Shown: piece by piece, positions 52,309-60,890 of the stretch | Layout: each line of letters starts with the position of its first letter | Numbering within the stretch: position 1 is the stretch's first letter | Source of the DNA: Bellilinea sp040754815 | Lineage (GTDB): Bacteria; Chloroflexota; Anaerolineae; Anaerolineales; Anaerolineaceae | DNA: 64,000 nucleotides | Direction of reading: 5' to 3' | NCBI GenBank assembly: GCA_040754815.1 | Contig: JBFMBX010000010.1 | Span: 38,996-102,995, forward strand | The notes under the pieces: generated by a model | Told to the model about the DNA's origin: nothing | Databases searched by the model: none | The model's input: only the letters and a program-made list of their open reading frames with translations | Position numbers and translations under genes: made by a program

Positions 52309-53345
52309 ACTCAAACCCGTATGTGCAAGATATTCTTTCTCAGCCGCAGGCTTTGCGGGCTGCGCTGCAGGGTTATCCTGCCCAAATGCTGGATTTGCTC
52401 ATTCAGGCCTTGAGAGCGGGTAAATTCGACCGCGTTTTGATTACCGGTATGGGGGCTTCGCTCAACGGCTCGTATCCGGCGGTTTTGCGGTTGAGCGCCT
52501 TGCCGCTGCCCATCCTGTGGGTTGAAACGGCCGAACTGGCGCATTTTTCCACCCGGCAGATCACGCCGAATACGCTGTTGTGGGTTGTTTCGCAATCGGG
52601 GCGCAGCGCCGAAATTGTGCGCCTGCTGGAATGCTGCCGCGACAACCCGCCTGCCGCGCTGCTGGCGGTGACCAACGAGACCGACAGCCCGCTGGCCAGA
52701 GCCGCCGATTTTCTTCTGCCGCTGAACGCCGGCGCGGAATACACCGTCAGTACCCGCACTTACCTGAACACGCTGGCAGTGATGGGGCTGGCCGTTACCC
52801 AGATTCTGGATGAGCCGTTGCAGGCTGCGCTGGATGCTTTTTACGCGGCCGCCGACGCTGCATGGTTGTATCTGGAACGGTTGAACGAACACCGGCAGGC
52901 TTTTGCCCCGCTGGTTGAAAACTGGCAAAACGCCTTGCTGGTGGGGCGGGGCAGTTCGCTGGCGGCGGTTTTCAACGGCGCGCTGGTGTTGAAGGAAGCC
53001 GCCAAATTCCCGGCAGAGGGGATGAGCGCAGCGCAATTCCGCCACGGGCCGTTTGAACTGGTGGATGAACACTTCTCTGCTGTGGTGTTTGGCGGGGAGG
53101 AAGCCGCCCGCAGCCTGAATATCAATCTGGCGCGGGATATTCTGCGCCACGGCGGGCGGGCAGTCTGGGTGGATAGCCGCCCCGAGCCCGATTTGCCGGT
53201 CTGGCCGATTCCTGCCTCTACGCCGCTTACCCGGCCGGTGCTGGAAATTCTGCCCATTCAGGTGTTAAGCCTTGTGCTGGGGGAATTGCGCGGCTTTGTG
53301 CCGGGGCAGTTCCGTCATCTGGGCAAGGTGGTGCTTCAGGAATAA
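52305..53345 (+). CDS. SIS-domain sugar isomerase/deaminase (GlmS-C / NagB-II like)
   Basis: 346 residues with two SIS domains: TGMGASLNGSYPAVLRLSAL and VSQSGRSAEIVRLLE in the first, LLVGRGSSLAAVFNGALVLKE and AAKFPAEGMSAAQFRHGPFE in the second. This is the isomerase half of GlmS without the glutaminase half, the form used as glucosamine-6-P deaminase or in other amino-sugar pathways. After the ROK kinase it would convert GlcN-6-P type products to fructose-6-P. No NagA deacetylase is present. Confidence 0.9.
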   Translation: MNSNPYVQDILSQPQALRAALQGYPAQMLDLLIQALRAGKFDRVLITGMGASLNGSYPAVLRLSALPLPILWVETAELAHFSTRQITPNTLLWVVSQSGRSAEIVRLLECCRDNPPAALLAVTNETDSPLARAADFLLPLNAGAEYTVSTRTYLNTLAVMGLAVTQILDEPLQAALDAFYAAADAAWLYLERLNEHRQAFAPLVENWQNALLVGRGSSLAAVFNGALVLKEAAKFPAEGMSAAQFRHGPFELVDEHFSAVVFGGEEAARSLNINLARDILRHGGRAVWVDSRPEPDLPVWPIPASTPLTRPVLEILPIQVLSLVLGELRGFVPGQFRHLGKVVLQE

Positions 53346-53371
53346 AATTAGCCAAAAAGCGGAGTTAACCC

Positions 53372-54196
53372 ATGAAAATCCTGATTGCAACCGATATGGA
53401 AGGGGCATCGGGGGTGGTTCATTTTGATCAGACCGACCCCACCCATGCCGAGTATCAGCGCTTTCGCCGTCTGTTGACCGGCGATGTCAATGCCGTCATT
53501 CAGGGAGCCTCGGCTGCCGGCGCCACCGAGTTTATTGTTGCCGATGGCCACTGGAACGGCGGCAATATTCTCATCGAAGAACTTGACCCGCGCGCCCGTT
53601 TGTTTTCGGGCAGTCCTACGCCGTGGGGCATGGTGGACGGCGTGGATCAAGGGGTGGATGCGGCACTGTTCATCGGCTACCATGCCCGTGCCGGCACGCT
53701 GAATGCCATTCTCGATCACACGTGGTCGAGCGTGCGGGTGTTCAACGTCTGGCTGAACGGCCGGCCGGTGGGTGAGTTCGGCCTGAATGCCGCCGTGTGC
53801 GGCCATTTTGGTGTGCCGGTGCTGATGGTTTCCGGCGATCAGGCCGTGTGCGCCGAGGCAGCCGAATGGGTGCACGGCATTGAAACGGCGGTGGTCAAAA
53901 CCGCTGCCGGACGGATGAGCGCGCAGTGCCTGCCGCTGGAAGCGGCGCGGCGGGTTTTGCGCGAAACGGCGGAGCGGGCCGTGCGCCGTCTGATAGCCGG
54001 GGATGCGCCCCCTGTTTTAGCGCTGCCGGCACCGGTGGAGATCGAAATTGAGTTCCATTACCCGCAGATGGCCGATAACGCCGCCCTGCTGCCCGGCAGC
54101 AAACGGCTGGATGGCAGAAGGCTGGCCTACCGCGCGGCGGATATGCTGGAAGCCTACCGCGCTTTTCGCGCTGCGGTTGGGCTGGCGGCCAAGTAA
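53372..54196 (+). CDS. M55-family D-aminopeptidase (DppA-like)
   Basis: 274 residues, family length. N-terminal zinc motif ATDMEGASG (D8, E10), then VADGHWNGGN, FIGYHARAG and GHFGVPVLMVSGDQAVCAE as in DppA, a zinc enzyme that removes D-amino acids such as D-Ala from short peptides. GCGGAG precedes the ATG, 26 bp after the SIS gene, so it is in the operon. D-Ala release next to amino-sugar genes suggests use of muropeptides. Ends 1 bp before the oppositely oriented endonuclease III gene. Confidence 0.92.
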   Translation: MKILIATDMEGASGVVHFDQTDPTHAEYQRFRRLLTGDVNAVIQGASAAGATEFIVADGHWNGGNILIEELDPRARLFSGSPTPWGMVDGVDQGVDAALFIGYHARAGTLNAILDHTWSSVRVFNVWLNGRPVGEFGLNAAVCGHFGVPVLMVSGDQAVCAEAAEWVHGIETAVVKTAAGRMSAQCLPLEAARRVLRETAERAVRRLIAGDAPPVLALPAPVEIEIEFHYPQMADNAALLPGSKRLDGRRLAYRAADMLEAYRAFRAAVGLAAK

Positions 54197-54197
54197 T

Positions 54198-54881
54198 TCA
54201 GGCCGTTTTTTGCGGGTAAGGGCAGAGATCGCGCAGCGGACAGCGCGGGCAGGCCGGCTTGCGCGCATAACACACCTCGCGCCCAAGGCGAATCAGGTTT
54301 AGGTGTGCTTCGCCGTATTCTTCCGGCGGGAAGAGCGCGGCGAGATGGTCGTGAGCCTGCTCGACGCTCATCGCGGGAGGGCGCAGGCCCAGCCTGCCGC
54401 TGACGCGGTAGATGTGCGTATCTACCGGAAAGGCCGGTTTTTGCAGGGCAAATTGCAGCACAATGGCAGCGGTTTTGCGCCCCACGCCGTTGAAGCGCAT
54501 CAGCCAGCGGTGAGCCTCTTCCGGCGGGTAGGCGCGTAAAAAGTCCAGATCCAGTTTGCCGCGTTCGGCGGTGATCTGACGCAGGACGGCTTGAATGCGC
54601 GGCCCTTTCTGATTGGCCAACCCGGCCGGTCGGATGACCGCAATCACATCTTCCACCGGCGCATCCCGCACGGCTTCCCAGGTGGGAAAGCGGGCTTTGA
54701 GCGCTTCGAAAGCGGCATCGCGGTTGCGGTCGTTGGTGTTTTGCGAGAGAATGGTCGAAACCAGTTCGTCCAGCGGCGGCAGGGGCTGGCGCCACTGCGG
54801 GCGGCCATAGACCTGCAGCAGGCGCTGGTGGATTTTGGCGGCGTGCTGGCGCAGGTCAGGCGGCGGCTGTGGCGCTGACAT
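54198..54881 (-). CDS. nth: Endonuclease III-type DNA glycosylase/AP lyase
   Basis: About 227 residues. Removes oxidised pyrimidines in base-excision repair. HhH motif RFNGVGRKTAAIVL with the catalytic Lys, catalytic Asp in VDTHIYRVSGRL, and the [4Fe-4S] loop C-x6-C-x2-C-x5-C (CYARKPACPRCPLRDLC). The ATG at 54881 follows the asparaginase stop by 5 bp, with TGGGAT as a weak ribosome site; a GTG five codons earlier is possible. Family is clear, but the nth versus nth-like assignment is by similarity only. Confidence 0.9.
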   Translation of the reverse strand: MSAPQPPPDLRQHAAKIHQRLLQVYGRPQWRQPLPPLDELVSTILSQNTNDRNRDAAFEALKARFPTWEAVRDAPVEDVIAVIRPAGLANQKGPRIQAVLRQITAERGKLDLDFLRAYPPEEAHRWLMRFNGVGRKTAAIVLQFALQKPAFPVDTHIYRVSGRLGLRPPAMSVEQAHDHLAALFPPEEYGEAHLNLIRLGREVCYARKPACPRCPLRDLCPYPQKTA

Positions 54882-54886
54882 GCCGT

Positions 54887-55942
54887 TTAATCCCACTGCA
54901 GGTCAAGGTGAAAGACCGGCCGAATCTCGCCGATATCCAGCCCGCGCCAGTTGGTCAGCCGCCGGGCGGCCAGATTTGCCAGAACCTGACGAATGTCATC
55001 GTCACCGATCAGTCCCAGCTGGCGCAAGATTTCGACGGCAATCACCGGCCGCGCCCGGCCGGAAGGGTCGCCATCGGCAACTTTGAAGGCAATGCCCAAG
55101 GCGGGGCTGTTTTCGCCCAGTGCGCCCGGCATTACAGCAATGGCCTGATAGCCCTCCGCGCCGCCCTTGCAGATAAATTTTCCCTGCCCGATTTGCATGG
55201 CCAGTGTATCGAAACGGTCGGGGCCGGCGACCATAAACGGCTCGGCAGCCATGGCACGGGTTACCCGCCGGCAGGCCTGCGCGCGCTTTTCGGGCAGGCC
55301 GCGCGGGTCGGCCAGACGCGCCAGCCCGAATGCGGCATGATAGAGCGGCACGGCAAACACGGGCGCCGAACAACCGTCAATGCCAAGGATGATTTTTTCC
55401 ACCGGAAAATTGACCATTTCGGCAAAAGTTTGCAGCACCCGCTGCTGAACCGGATGAGCCGGGTTGATGTAGTCCTCTTTGGGGAGGCGGCGTAAGACGG
55501 CCTGTGCCAGAAAACCGGTGTGCTTGCCGGAGCAGTTATGCCGGTTGGGGGTGGGCGATTCGCCGCGCCGGAGCAGGGCTTCCTGCGTCGGTTGGTGATA
55601 GACGGGATGCGTACCGCACAGCAGGTCGCTTTCCTGGACGCCTACTTTCTGCTGTAAGGCGTTGACGGCCGCCAGATGCTCATCCGTGCCGGAATGGGAG
55701 GCGCACATCAGCGCAATATCGCGGTCGGTGAGGTGGAAGGCTTCTTCTCCCCCGCTTTCCAGCAACGGCAGGATTTGAAACGGTTTGGATGAGGAACGCA
55801 AAAAGGTGACATAATGGGGGTCGCCCAGGGCGGCCCGTAAGCGGCCGGAAGCATCCACAACGGCAGCGCAACCGGTATGGAATGACTCGACGATATTTCC
55901 GCGGGTCAGTTCAACGAGGGGTACGCAGGCGGTAGGGTTCAT
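54887..55942 (-). CDS. Asparaginase, thermolabile type II (PF06089)
   Basis: About 351 residues. Resembles the Rhizobium etli AnsA type of L-asparaginase, unrelated to the E. coli enzymes. Features: SSKPFQILPLLESGG near the start, MCASHSGTDEHL, NCSGKHTGFLA, GIDGCSAPVFAVPL with conserved Cys/Ser. Cytoplasmic. The ATG at 55942 is preferred as the family begins MxPTACVPLVELTRG; 17 residues before it overlap the intergenic region. In one minus-strand run with the MBL gene (31 bp) and nth. Confidence 0.9.
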   Translation of the reverse strand: MNPTACVPLVELTRGNIVESFHTGCAAVVDASGRLRAALGDPHYVTFLRSSSKPFQILPLLESGGEEAFHLTDRDIALMCASHSGTDEHLAAVNALQQKVGVQESDLLCGTHPVYHQPTQEALLRRGESPTPNRHNCSGKHTGFLAQAVLRRLPKEDYINPAHPVQQRVLQTFAEMVNFPVEKIILGIDGCSAPVFAVPLYHAAFGLARLADPRGLPEKRAQACRRVTRAMAAEPFMVAGPDRFDTLAMQIGQGKFICKGGAEGYQAIAVMPGALGENSPALGIAFKVADGDPSGRARPVIAVEILRQLGLIGDDDIRQVLANLAARRLTNWRGLDIGEIRPVFHLDLQWD

Positions 55943-55973
55943 TGTCAATCCTTTGTTCGGCGGGGATGCAATC

Positions 55974-56831
55974 TTATTCGTCCACCAGTTCACCTGTGGC
56001 GCGGTAATGGCGTTTGTAATACTGTTCCAAACCCCATTTCAGGCGCTGGTAGTACTGGGCTTTTCGTTCGGGGGGGAAACTCGTCCGCTTGAGCAGGTCG
56101 TCAATCCAGCCTGCGGTTTCGCCCGGTTCGCCTTTGCGGGCGGCCAGTTCTTCCATGCGCTGCTGAATTTCTTTCAGGTAATCTATTTGCTGGCGGACGT
56201 GTTTGTGGGTGATCAGCCCGCTGCGTCCGCTGACCAGCAGGTGATTCTGATAGGTGGGGGTGAGTAAAATTTGCAGGGTTTCGAGCCATTGGGGAATATC
56301 TGCCCCGGCCAGAAAGGGAGGCTGGTTGACCACCACTGCATCGCCGAGGAAAATCAACTTGCGTTGTTCAAGAATTACCCAGATGGCGCCGGCGGCCGGG
56401 CCGGGGTGATATTCCAGAAGAAGGGGGTCTTCATCCCAGTGAATTTTCATCTTCTGAGTGAAGGAAATTTCCGGCGGTGCCCAGCGGATGCTGCCCAAAC
56501 CATTGTGATATTCCCAGTCGGCGCCGGTATCGGCACCCTGTGCTTTGAAGGTCATCGGCCGGTTGCGGAAAACCTCGGCCATTTTTTCGTGACCGATGAC
56601 GGTGCATTCCATAGCGCGAGAGCCGATGGTGCGGTCGGCATGAACATCCAGATTGACCAGCAGCCGATCCGCGCCGCCGCCCAGATTGAGCATGGCCGAG
56701 CGCCACAACCGGATATCATCCGGCCGGAAAGGTGCGTCAATCATCACCTGACCGTGCGGCGTAACGACCAGTCCAAGCACGACCCCCGGATAAGAATCTT
56801 CGATATAAACCCGATCAAGTATCTGCTGCAT
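55974..56831 (-). CDS. MBL-fold protein with altered metal-binding motif
   Basis: 285 residues. The metallo-beta-lactamase fold is supported by the N-terminal YPGVVLGLVVTPHG region, EYHPGPAAGAIWVI and FLGDAVV (fourth motif, His and Asp) and RSGLITHKHV (fifth motif His). The central HxHxDH reads DVHADR (LDVHADRTIGS), so two of its metal ligands are changed. It may bind one metal or be non-hydrolytic; activity unknown. GGGAG precedes the ATG. Confidence 0.8.
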   Translation of the reverse strand: MQQILDRVYIEDSYPGVVLGLVVTPHGQVMIDAPFRPDDIRLWRSAMLNLGGGADRLLVNLDVHADRTIGSRAMECTVIGHEKMAEVFRNRPMTFKAQGADTGADWEYHNGLGSIRWAPPEISFTQKMKIHWDEDPLLLEYHPGPAAGAIWVILEQRKLIFLGDAVVVNQPPFLAGADIPQWLETLQILLTPTYQNHLLVSGRSGLITHKHVRQQIDYLKEIQQRMEELAARKGEPGETAGWIDDLLKRTSFPPERKAQYYQRLKWGLEQYYKRHYRATGELVDE

Positions 56832-56865
56832 TGAATACCTTTACTCCCGATGGAATGGGGATAAA

Positions 56866-58443
56866 CTAGCGGGCTGGCAGGATAAAAATAAACTTACTGC
56901 CTTCGCCTAATTTACTTTCAACCCAGATTTTACCACCATGCGCGCGTACCGCTAACCGGCAAAATGCCAGTCCCAGCCCCAATCCTTTGGGGTAGCGCTC
57001 CCCTTGCAGGCGGTTGAATTTTTCGAAAATCAGTTCCAGTGCGTCCTCCGGTATGCCGGGGCCGTTATCCTGAACCCAAAACTTGAGCGTGTCTTCTTCC
57101 CGCTGGCAGCCTACTGCGATTTTGCCCTGCATGGGGGTGTATTTGATGGCGTTCTCGATCAGGTTGATCAACACCCGGCGGATCATATCCACATCCACGG
57201 CAATGAGGGGCAAATTATCGGCCATGGCGGTGGACAACTGCTGATGCTTGCTTTCTGCCAGTGTGTGGGTGGCATCTACGGCTTCGTTGATCAACTGGCG
57301 CGGCTGAACCGGCCGCTTGTTGATGATGGGCTGGCCCGCTTCCAGGCGGTTGATATCCAGCAGGGAACTGATCAGGCGCTGCAGCCGGTCGGCAGCCCGC
57401 ACGGCAATATCAAAGACGGGTTGGATGGATTGAGCCGCTTCTTGCGGCAGCAGGGTTTGCAGAATATCCAGACTGGAGATGATGTTGGCCAGCGGCGAGC
57501 GCAAATCGTGATAAATCATGGCCGAGAGATCATCTCTCAGTGTATCGAGCTGCTTGCGTTCGCTGATGTCACGCAAAATCCATTGCAGCATGGGGCTTTC
57601 GCCGATCATCACCCGGCGGATGTAAACCTCCACCGGCAGGGCAGAACCGCTCTGGCGCAGCAATTCGGTTTCATAGTGAACGGTCTGCCCTTGATGAAGC
57701 TGGTTGAAAAAACCGGTCAGCGGCGGGGTTTGCCCGCCCTGCAATTGATCCATGGTACATTCCAGCAGGGTTTCGGGAGAAAATGCCGTAACGGCGAGGG
57801 CCTGCCGGTTGGCTTCCAGAATCCGGCCCTGCCAGTCGGTGATCAGAATCGGGTCAATGCTGTCTTCGAATAATTCCTGATAGCGGCGCTGGGCTTCCTG
57901 CATCTGGCGGTAGAGGTGGGCGTTGCGCACGGCAATGCCCGCCAGATCGGCAATGCCTTGCAGCAAAGCGAGATGTTCGTGGTTGAAGAAACCGGTTTGA
58001 GCGTGAACAAGGGTTAGTACGCCGGTCAATTGCCCGCCGGAGAACAAAGGCACGCAAATGGCCGATTTGCTGCCGGTGCGTTCGGCGGCGTCATCGGGGC
58101 GGCGCGTCCAGCGCTCATCCTCACGCGTGTCGGCAATCAGCGCCGGCTGACGGTGCTGGGCAACCCAACCGGCCAGCCCGTGATCCAGAATGCTCTGCAT
58201 TTCTTCGATGGTGGGATGAAAGACCTGCCCGTGAATGGTCAGCGCGGCTTCGACCGGCTGGCCGTTTTCGTTAAGCACAATCAAACTTCCCCGCTCTGCA
58301 CTAACATTGACGGTGGAAAGCAGTAAAACCCGTGAAAGCACAGTGCGGAGGTCAAGGCTGGCGGCCAATTCACGGCTGATATCCAGTAACAATGCCAGCG
58401 ACGAACGAGTTGTGTCGTTCTTCTGTTTCGCATCGCTTTCCAT
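56866..58443 (-). CDS. GAF-PAS sensor histidine kinase
   Basis: About 525 residues, no membrane segment, so a cytoplasmic sensor. GAF domain (about 35-185: VSAERGSLIVLNENGQ, GSKSAICVPLFSGGQLTG), PAS domain (about 200-305: YQELFEDSIDPILITDW), HisKA with the phospho-acceptor in IYHDLRSPLANIISS, and HATPase with N-box LINLIENAIKY, G1 DNGPGIPE and G2 KGLGLGLAFC. No response regulator is adjacent, so it is an orphan. The start is uncertain: ATG 58443 has GGAGG 13 nt upstream, GTG 58479 has none. Confidence 0.93.
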   Translation of the reverse strand: MESDAKQKNDTTRSSLALLLDISRELAASLDLRTVLSRVLLLSTVNVSAERGSLIVLNENGQPVEAALTIHGQVFHPTIEEMQSILDHGLAGWVAQHRQPALIADTREDERWTRRPDDAAERTGSKSAICVPLFSGGQLTGVLTLVHAQTGFFNHEHLALLQGIADLAGIAVRNAHLYRQMQEAQRRYQELFEDSIDPILITDWQGRILEANRQALAVTAFSPETLLECTMDQLQGGQTPPLTGFFNQLHQGQTVHYETELLRQSGSALPVEVYIRRVMIGESPMLQWILRDISERKQLDTLRDDLSAMIYHDLRSPLANIISSLDILQTLLPQEAAQSIQPVFDIAVRAADRLQRLISSLLDINRLEAGQPIINKRPVQPRQLINEAVDATHTLAESKHQQLSTAMADNLPLIAVDVDMIRRVLINLIENAIKYTPMQGKIAVGCQREEDTLKFWVQDNGPGIPEDALELIFEKFNRLQGERYPKGLGLGLAFCRLAVRAHGGKIWVESKLGEGSKFIFILPAR

Positions 58444-58811
58444 GGCTACCGTTTTTCCTCCCTGACTGGCAAATTTCACTTGCTGCTTAACTCATTCACG
58501 GGTCGTTCCTCTTTCTATTGTGCAATGACCCGTTTACTGCCGTTGCCTTCCGTGCTTGCCGGTTTTTACACATTTTCACGATTCGAAGCATTGTGCTTTC
58601 AGTACAGTATAGCACATTCGTGTTTTTATTTTGAAGCCGCCGTGGGCGGGGGATTGTCCAATCTTTGCCGGAAAGGCTAAACAATGCCGTATCCGCTCTC
58701 AAGAGTATAATTATCAAAACCATAGCGATTTTCCTGAGGCTGAGAGGAACGGATGAAATTCCCCTCAACCGGTGGAGTGGAGACTGGCAATCTTTTTAGT
58801 GAGGTGAAGCG
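58444..58811. other. Divergent gap between kinase and molybdoprotein genes
   Basis: 368 bp. TATAAT at 58706-58711 may serve the plus-strand gene (no good -35). A hairpin lies at 58741-58767: TGAGAGGAA pairs with TTCCCCTCA (one mismatch, 9-nt loop), 45 bp before the start of 58812. It is not a riboswitch class I can name. The remainder is unremarkable. Confidence 0.35.
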
Positions 58812-59447
58812 ATGTTTGGGATATTTAATCGTAAGGAAGAGGAAGAACGCGCCCGCAGTGAACAACGCCTGCCGCCCGGTCAGGCTTTGACCAGCAAATT
58901 CCCCGTGCTGCATTACGGGCCGGTTCCGGCTGTAGATCTGGAAACGTGGACACTGCGGATTTGGGGCGAGGTTGAAAAAGAAGTGACCCTGACGTGGGAA
59001 GAATTCAACCGCCTGCCAAAAACGCGGGTCACGCTGGATTTGCACTGCGTCACCCGCTGGAGCAAACTGGATACCGAATGGGAAGGTGTTTCGGTGCGCA
59101 CGATGATCGAGCAGGGTGTTTTCAAACCTCTGCCCACGGCGCGTTTTGTCATGCAACATGCCGAATACGGTTTCACGGTCAATTTGCCGATTGAAGTCGT
59201 GCTGGCGGAAAATTTTTTACTGGCGACCCACTTCAACGGCGAACCAATCAGCCCTGACCATGGTTATCCCCTCCGGGCAGTGGTTGGCGCCATCCCCGGA
59301 CGCAGGGATTTGAAAACGCCTTACCTGTGGAAAGGTGCCAAATGGCTGCGCGGACTGGAATTCATGAAACACGACCGGTTTGGCTTTTGGGAAGAAGCCG
59401 GTTACCATAACGAAGCAGATGTGTGGAAAGAGCAGCGTTTTGGTTAA
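58812..59447 (+). CDS. Sulfite-oxidase-like molybdopterin oxidoreductase
   Basis: 211 residues, only the molybdopterin domain. LDLHCVTRWSKLDTEW holds the Mo-ligand Cys, with EWEGVSVRTMIEQG and HGYPLRAVVGAIPGRRDLK as in YedY/MsrP-type enzymes, but no twin-arginine signal is seen, so it may be cytoplasmic. Physiological substrate unknown. GAGGTGAAG precedes the ATG. It stands alone ahead of glgC (82 bp). Confidence 0.88.
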   Translation: MFGIFNRKEEEERARSEQRLPPGQALTSKFPVLHYGPVPAVDLETWTLRIWGEVEKEVTLTWEEFNRLPKTRVTLDLHCVTRWSKLDTEWEGVSVRTMIEQGVFKPLPTARFVMQHAEYGFTVNLPIEVVLAENFLLATHFNGEPISPDHGYPLRAVVGAIPGRRDLKTPYLWKGAKWLRGLEFMKHDRFGFWEEAGYHNEADVWKEQRFG

Positions 59448-59528
59448 CGATTGGTGATTGACCGGTGGCTTTGAATCGGATATTCTTATAGAGAAATGAC
59501 GGGCAAATAAACTCTGCGGGAGGTGAAC

Positions 59529-60803
59529 ATGGCCAGCACAAAGGATATTCTGGCGGTGATTCTGGGCGGCGGGCGGGGGGCGCGCCTGTATCCGCTCACG
59601 GCGGTGCGCTCCAAACCGGCCGTGCCAATTGCCGGCAAATACCGCCTGATTGACATTCCAATTTCCAACTGCATCAATTCCGGCATTTACCGCATTGCCG
59701 TGCTGACCCAGTTCAACTCCGTTTCACTGCACCGTCACATTGCCAACACCTATGTGTTCGATACGTTCCACACCGGCTGGGTGCAAATCTGGGCGGCCGA
59801 GCAGACCATCTCCAGCGCCGACTGGTATCAGGGCACTGCTGATGCCGTGCGTAAACAGTTGTTCGAAATCCGTGCTGCCCGCTCCCCCTATGTGTTGATT
59901 CTGGCAGGTGACCATCTCTATCGCATGGATTATGCCGCCATGTTCGATTTTCACCTCGAACACGATGCCGATATTACCGTTGCCGTGCAGCCCGTCCGTA
60001 AAGAAGATGCCGGCCGTTTTGGCATTCTCAAACGGGATGCTCAGTACCGCATCACCCGCTTTGCCGAAAAACCAAAGGACGATGCCGTACTGCGCGAACT
60101 GGTCAGCCGGGATGACCCGGCGCGTCCCTTCCTCGGCTCGATGGGCATTTACCTGTTCAAAACCGAAATTCTTGCCGAACTGCTGGAAAACAACCCCGAG
60201 TTCGATGATTTCGGCAGCGATGTCATTCCCCATGCCATCAACACCTTGAAGGTGTATGGCTACGATTTCGACGGATATTGGGAAGATATTGGGACGATTC
60301 GTTCCTTTTACGATACCAATCTGGCGCTGGCCCGGCCGAATTCGCCATTCAATTTCTACGACCCGCAGCGCCCCATTTACTCCCACCCGCGCTTTTTGCC
60401 GGGTTCGCTCATTGAAAACAGTCATCTGGAAAATGTGCTGATCGCCGAGGGCTGCTGCATTAAAAACGCGCAAATCTCCAACTCGGTGATCGGCTTGCGC
60501 AGTCAGATCCGCTCCGGCGTGCAGATTTCCAATACCATCATTATGGGCGCCGATTACTACGATACCACCAGTTGCAGCGAACCGGATAGCCTGGCAACGG
60601 GGTTAATACCTTTGGGCATTGGCCGAAACAGTCAAATTGCCGGTGCAATTATTGATAAAAATGCGCGCATTGGTGAAAATGTGGTCATTCAGCCCTTCCC
60701 GACCGGTACGGATTTTGACGGCGAGAAGTGGGTGGTTCGGGATGGCATTGTGGTGATCCCCAAGGATACGGTCATTCCGGCAGGGACGCGCATCGCCCCT
60801 TAA
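59529..60803 (+). CDS. glgC: Glucose-1-phosphate adenylyltransferase
   Basis: About 424 residues. Makes ADP-glucose for glycogen. Nucleotide-binding LGGGRGARLYPLT with the activator-type KYRLIDIPISNCINSG, catalytic VQIWAAEQ and WYQGTADAVRKQL, sugar-binding GILKRD and FAEKP, and a C-terminal left-handed beta-helix (NTIIMGADYYDT, GIGRNSQI). The ATG at 59529 has GGGAGG 5 nt upstream. No other glycogen genes are near. Confidence 0.96.
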   Translation: MASTKDILAVILGGGRGARLYPLTAVRSKPAVPIAGKYRLIDIPISNCINSGIYRIAVLTQFNSVSLHRHIANTYVFDTFHTGWVQIWAAEQTISSADWYQGTADAVRKQLFEIRAARSPYVLILAGDHLYRMDYAAMFDFHLEHDADITVAVQPVRKEDAGRFGILKRDAQYRITRFAEKPKDDAVLRELVSRDDPARPFLGSMGIYLFKTEILAELLENNPEFDDFGSDVIPHAINTLKVYGYDFDGYWEDIGTIRSFYDTNLALARPNSPFNFYDPQRPIYSHPRFLPGSLIENSHLENVLIAEGCCIKNAQISNSVIGLRSQIRSGVQISNTIIMGADYYDTTSCSEPDSLATGLIPLGIGRNSQIAGAIIDKNARIGENVVIQPFPTGTDFDGEKWVVRDGIVVIPKDTVIPAGTRIAP

Positions 60804-60890
60804 ACCACCTGTTTCTTTCCGCCTCTCAGCCGGTCAGTGGTAAATAAAGTATCCTCTGACCAGATTTTTGTTAGCGGAGTTTCATTGACC

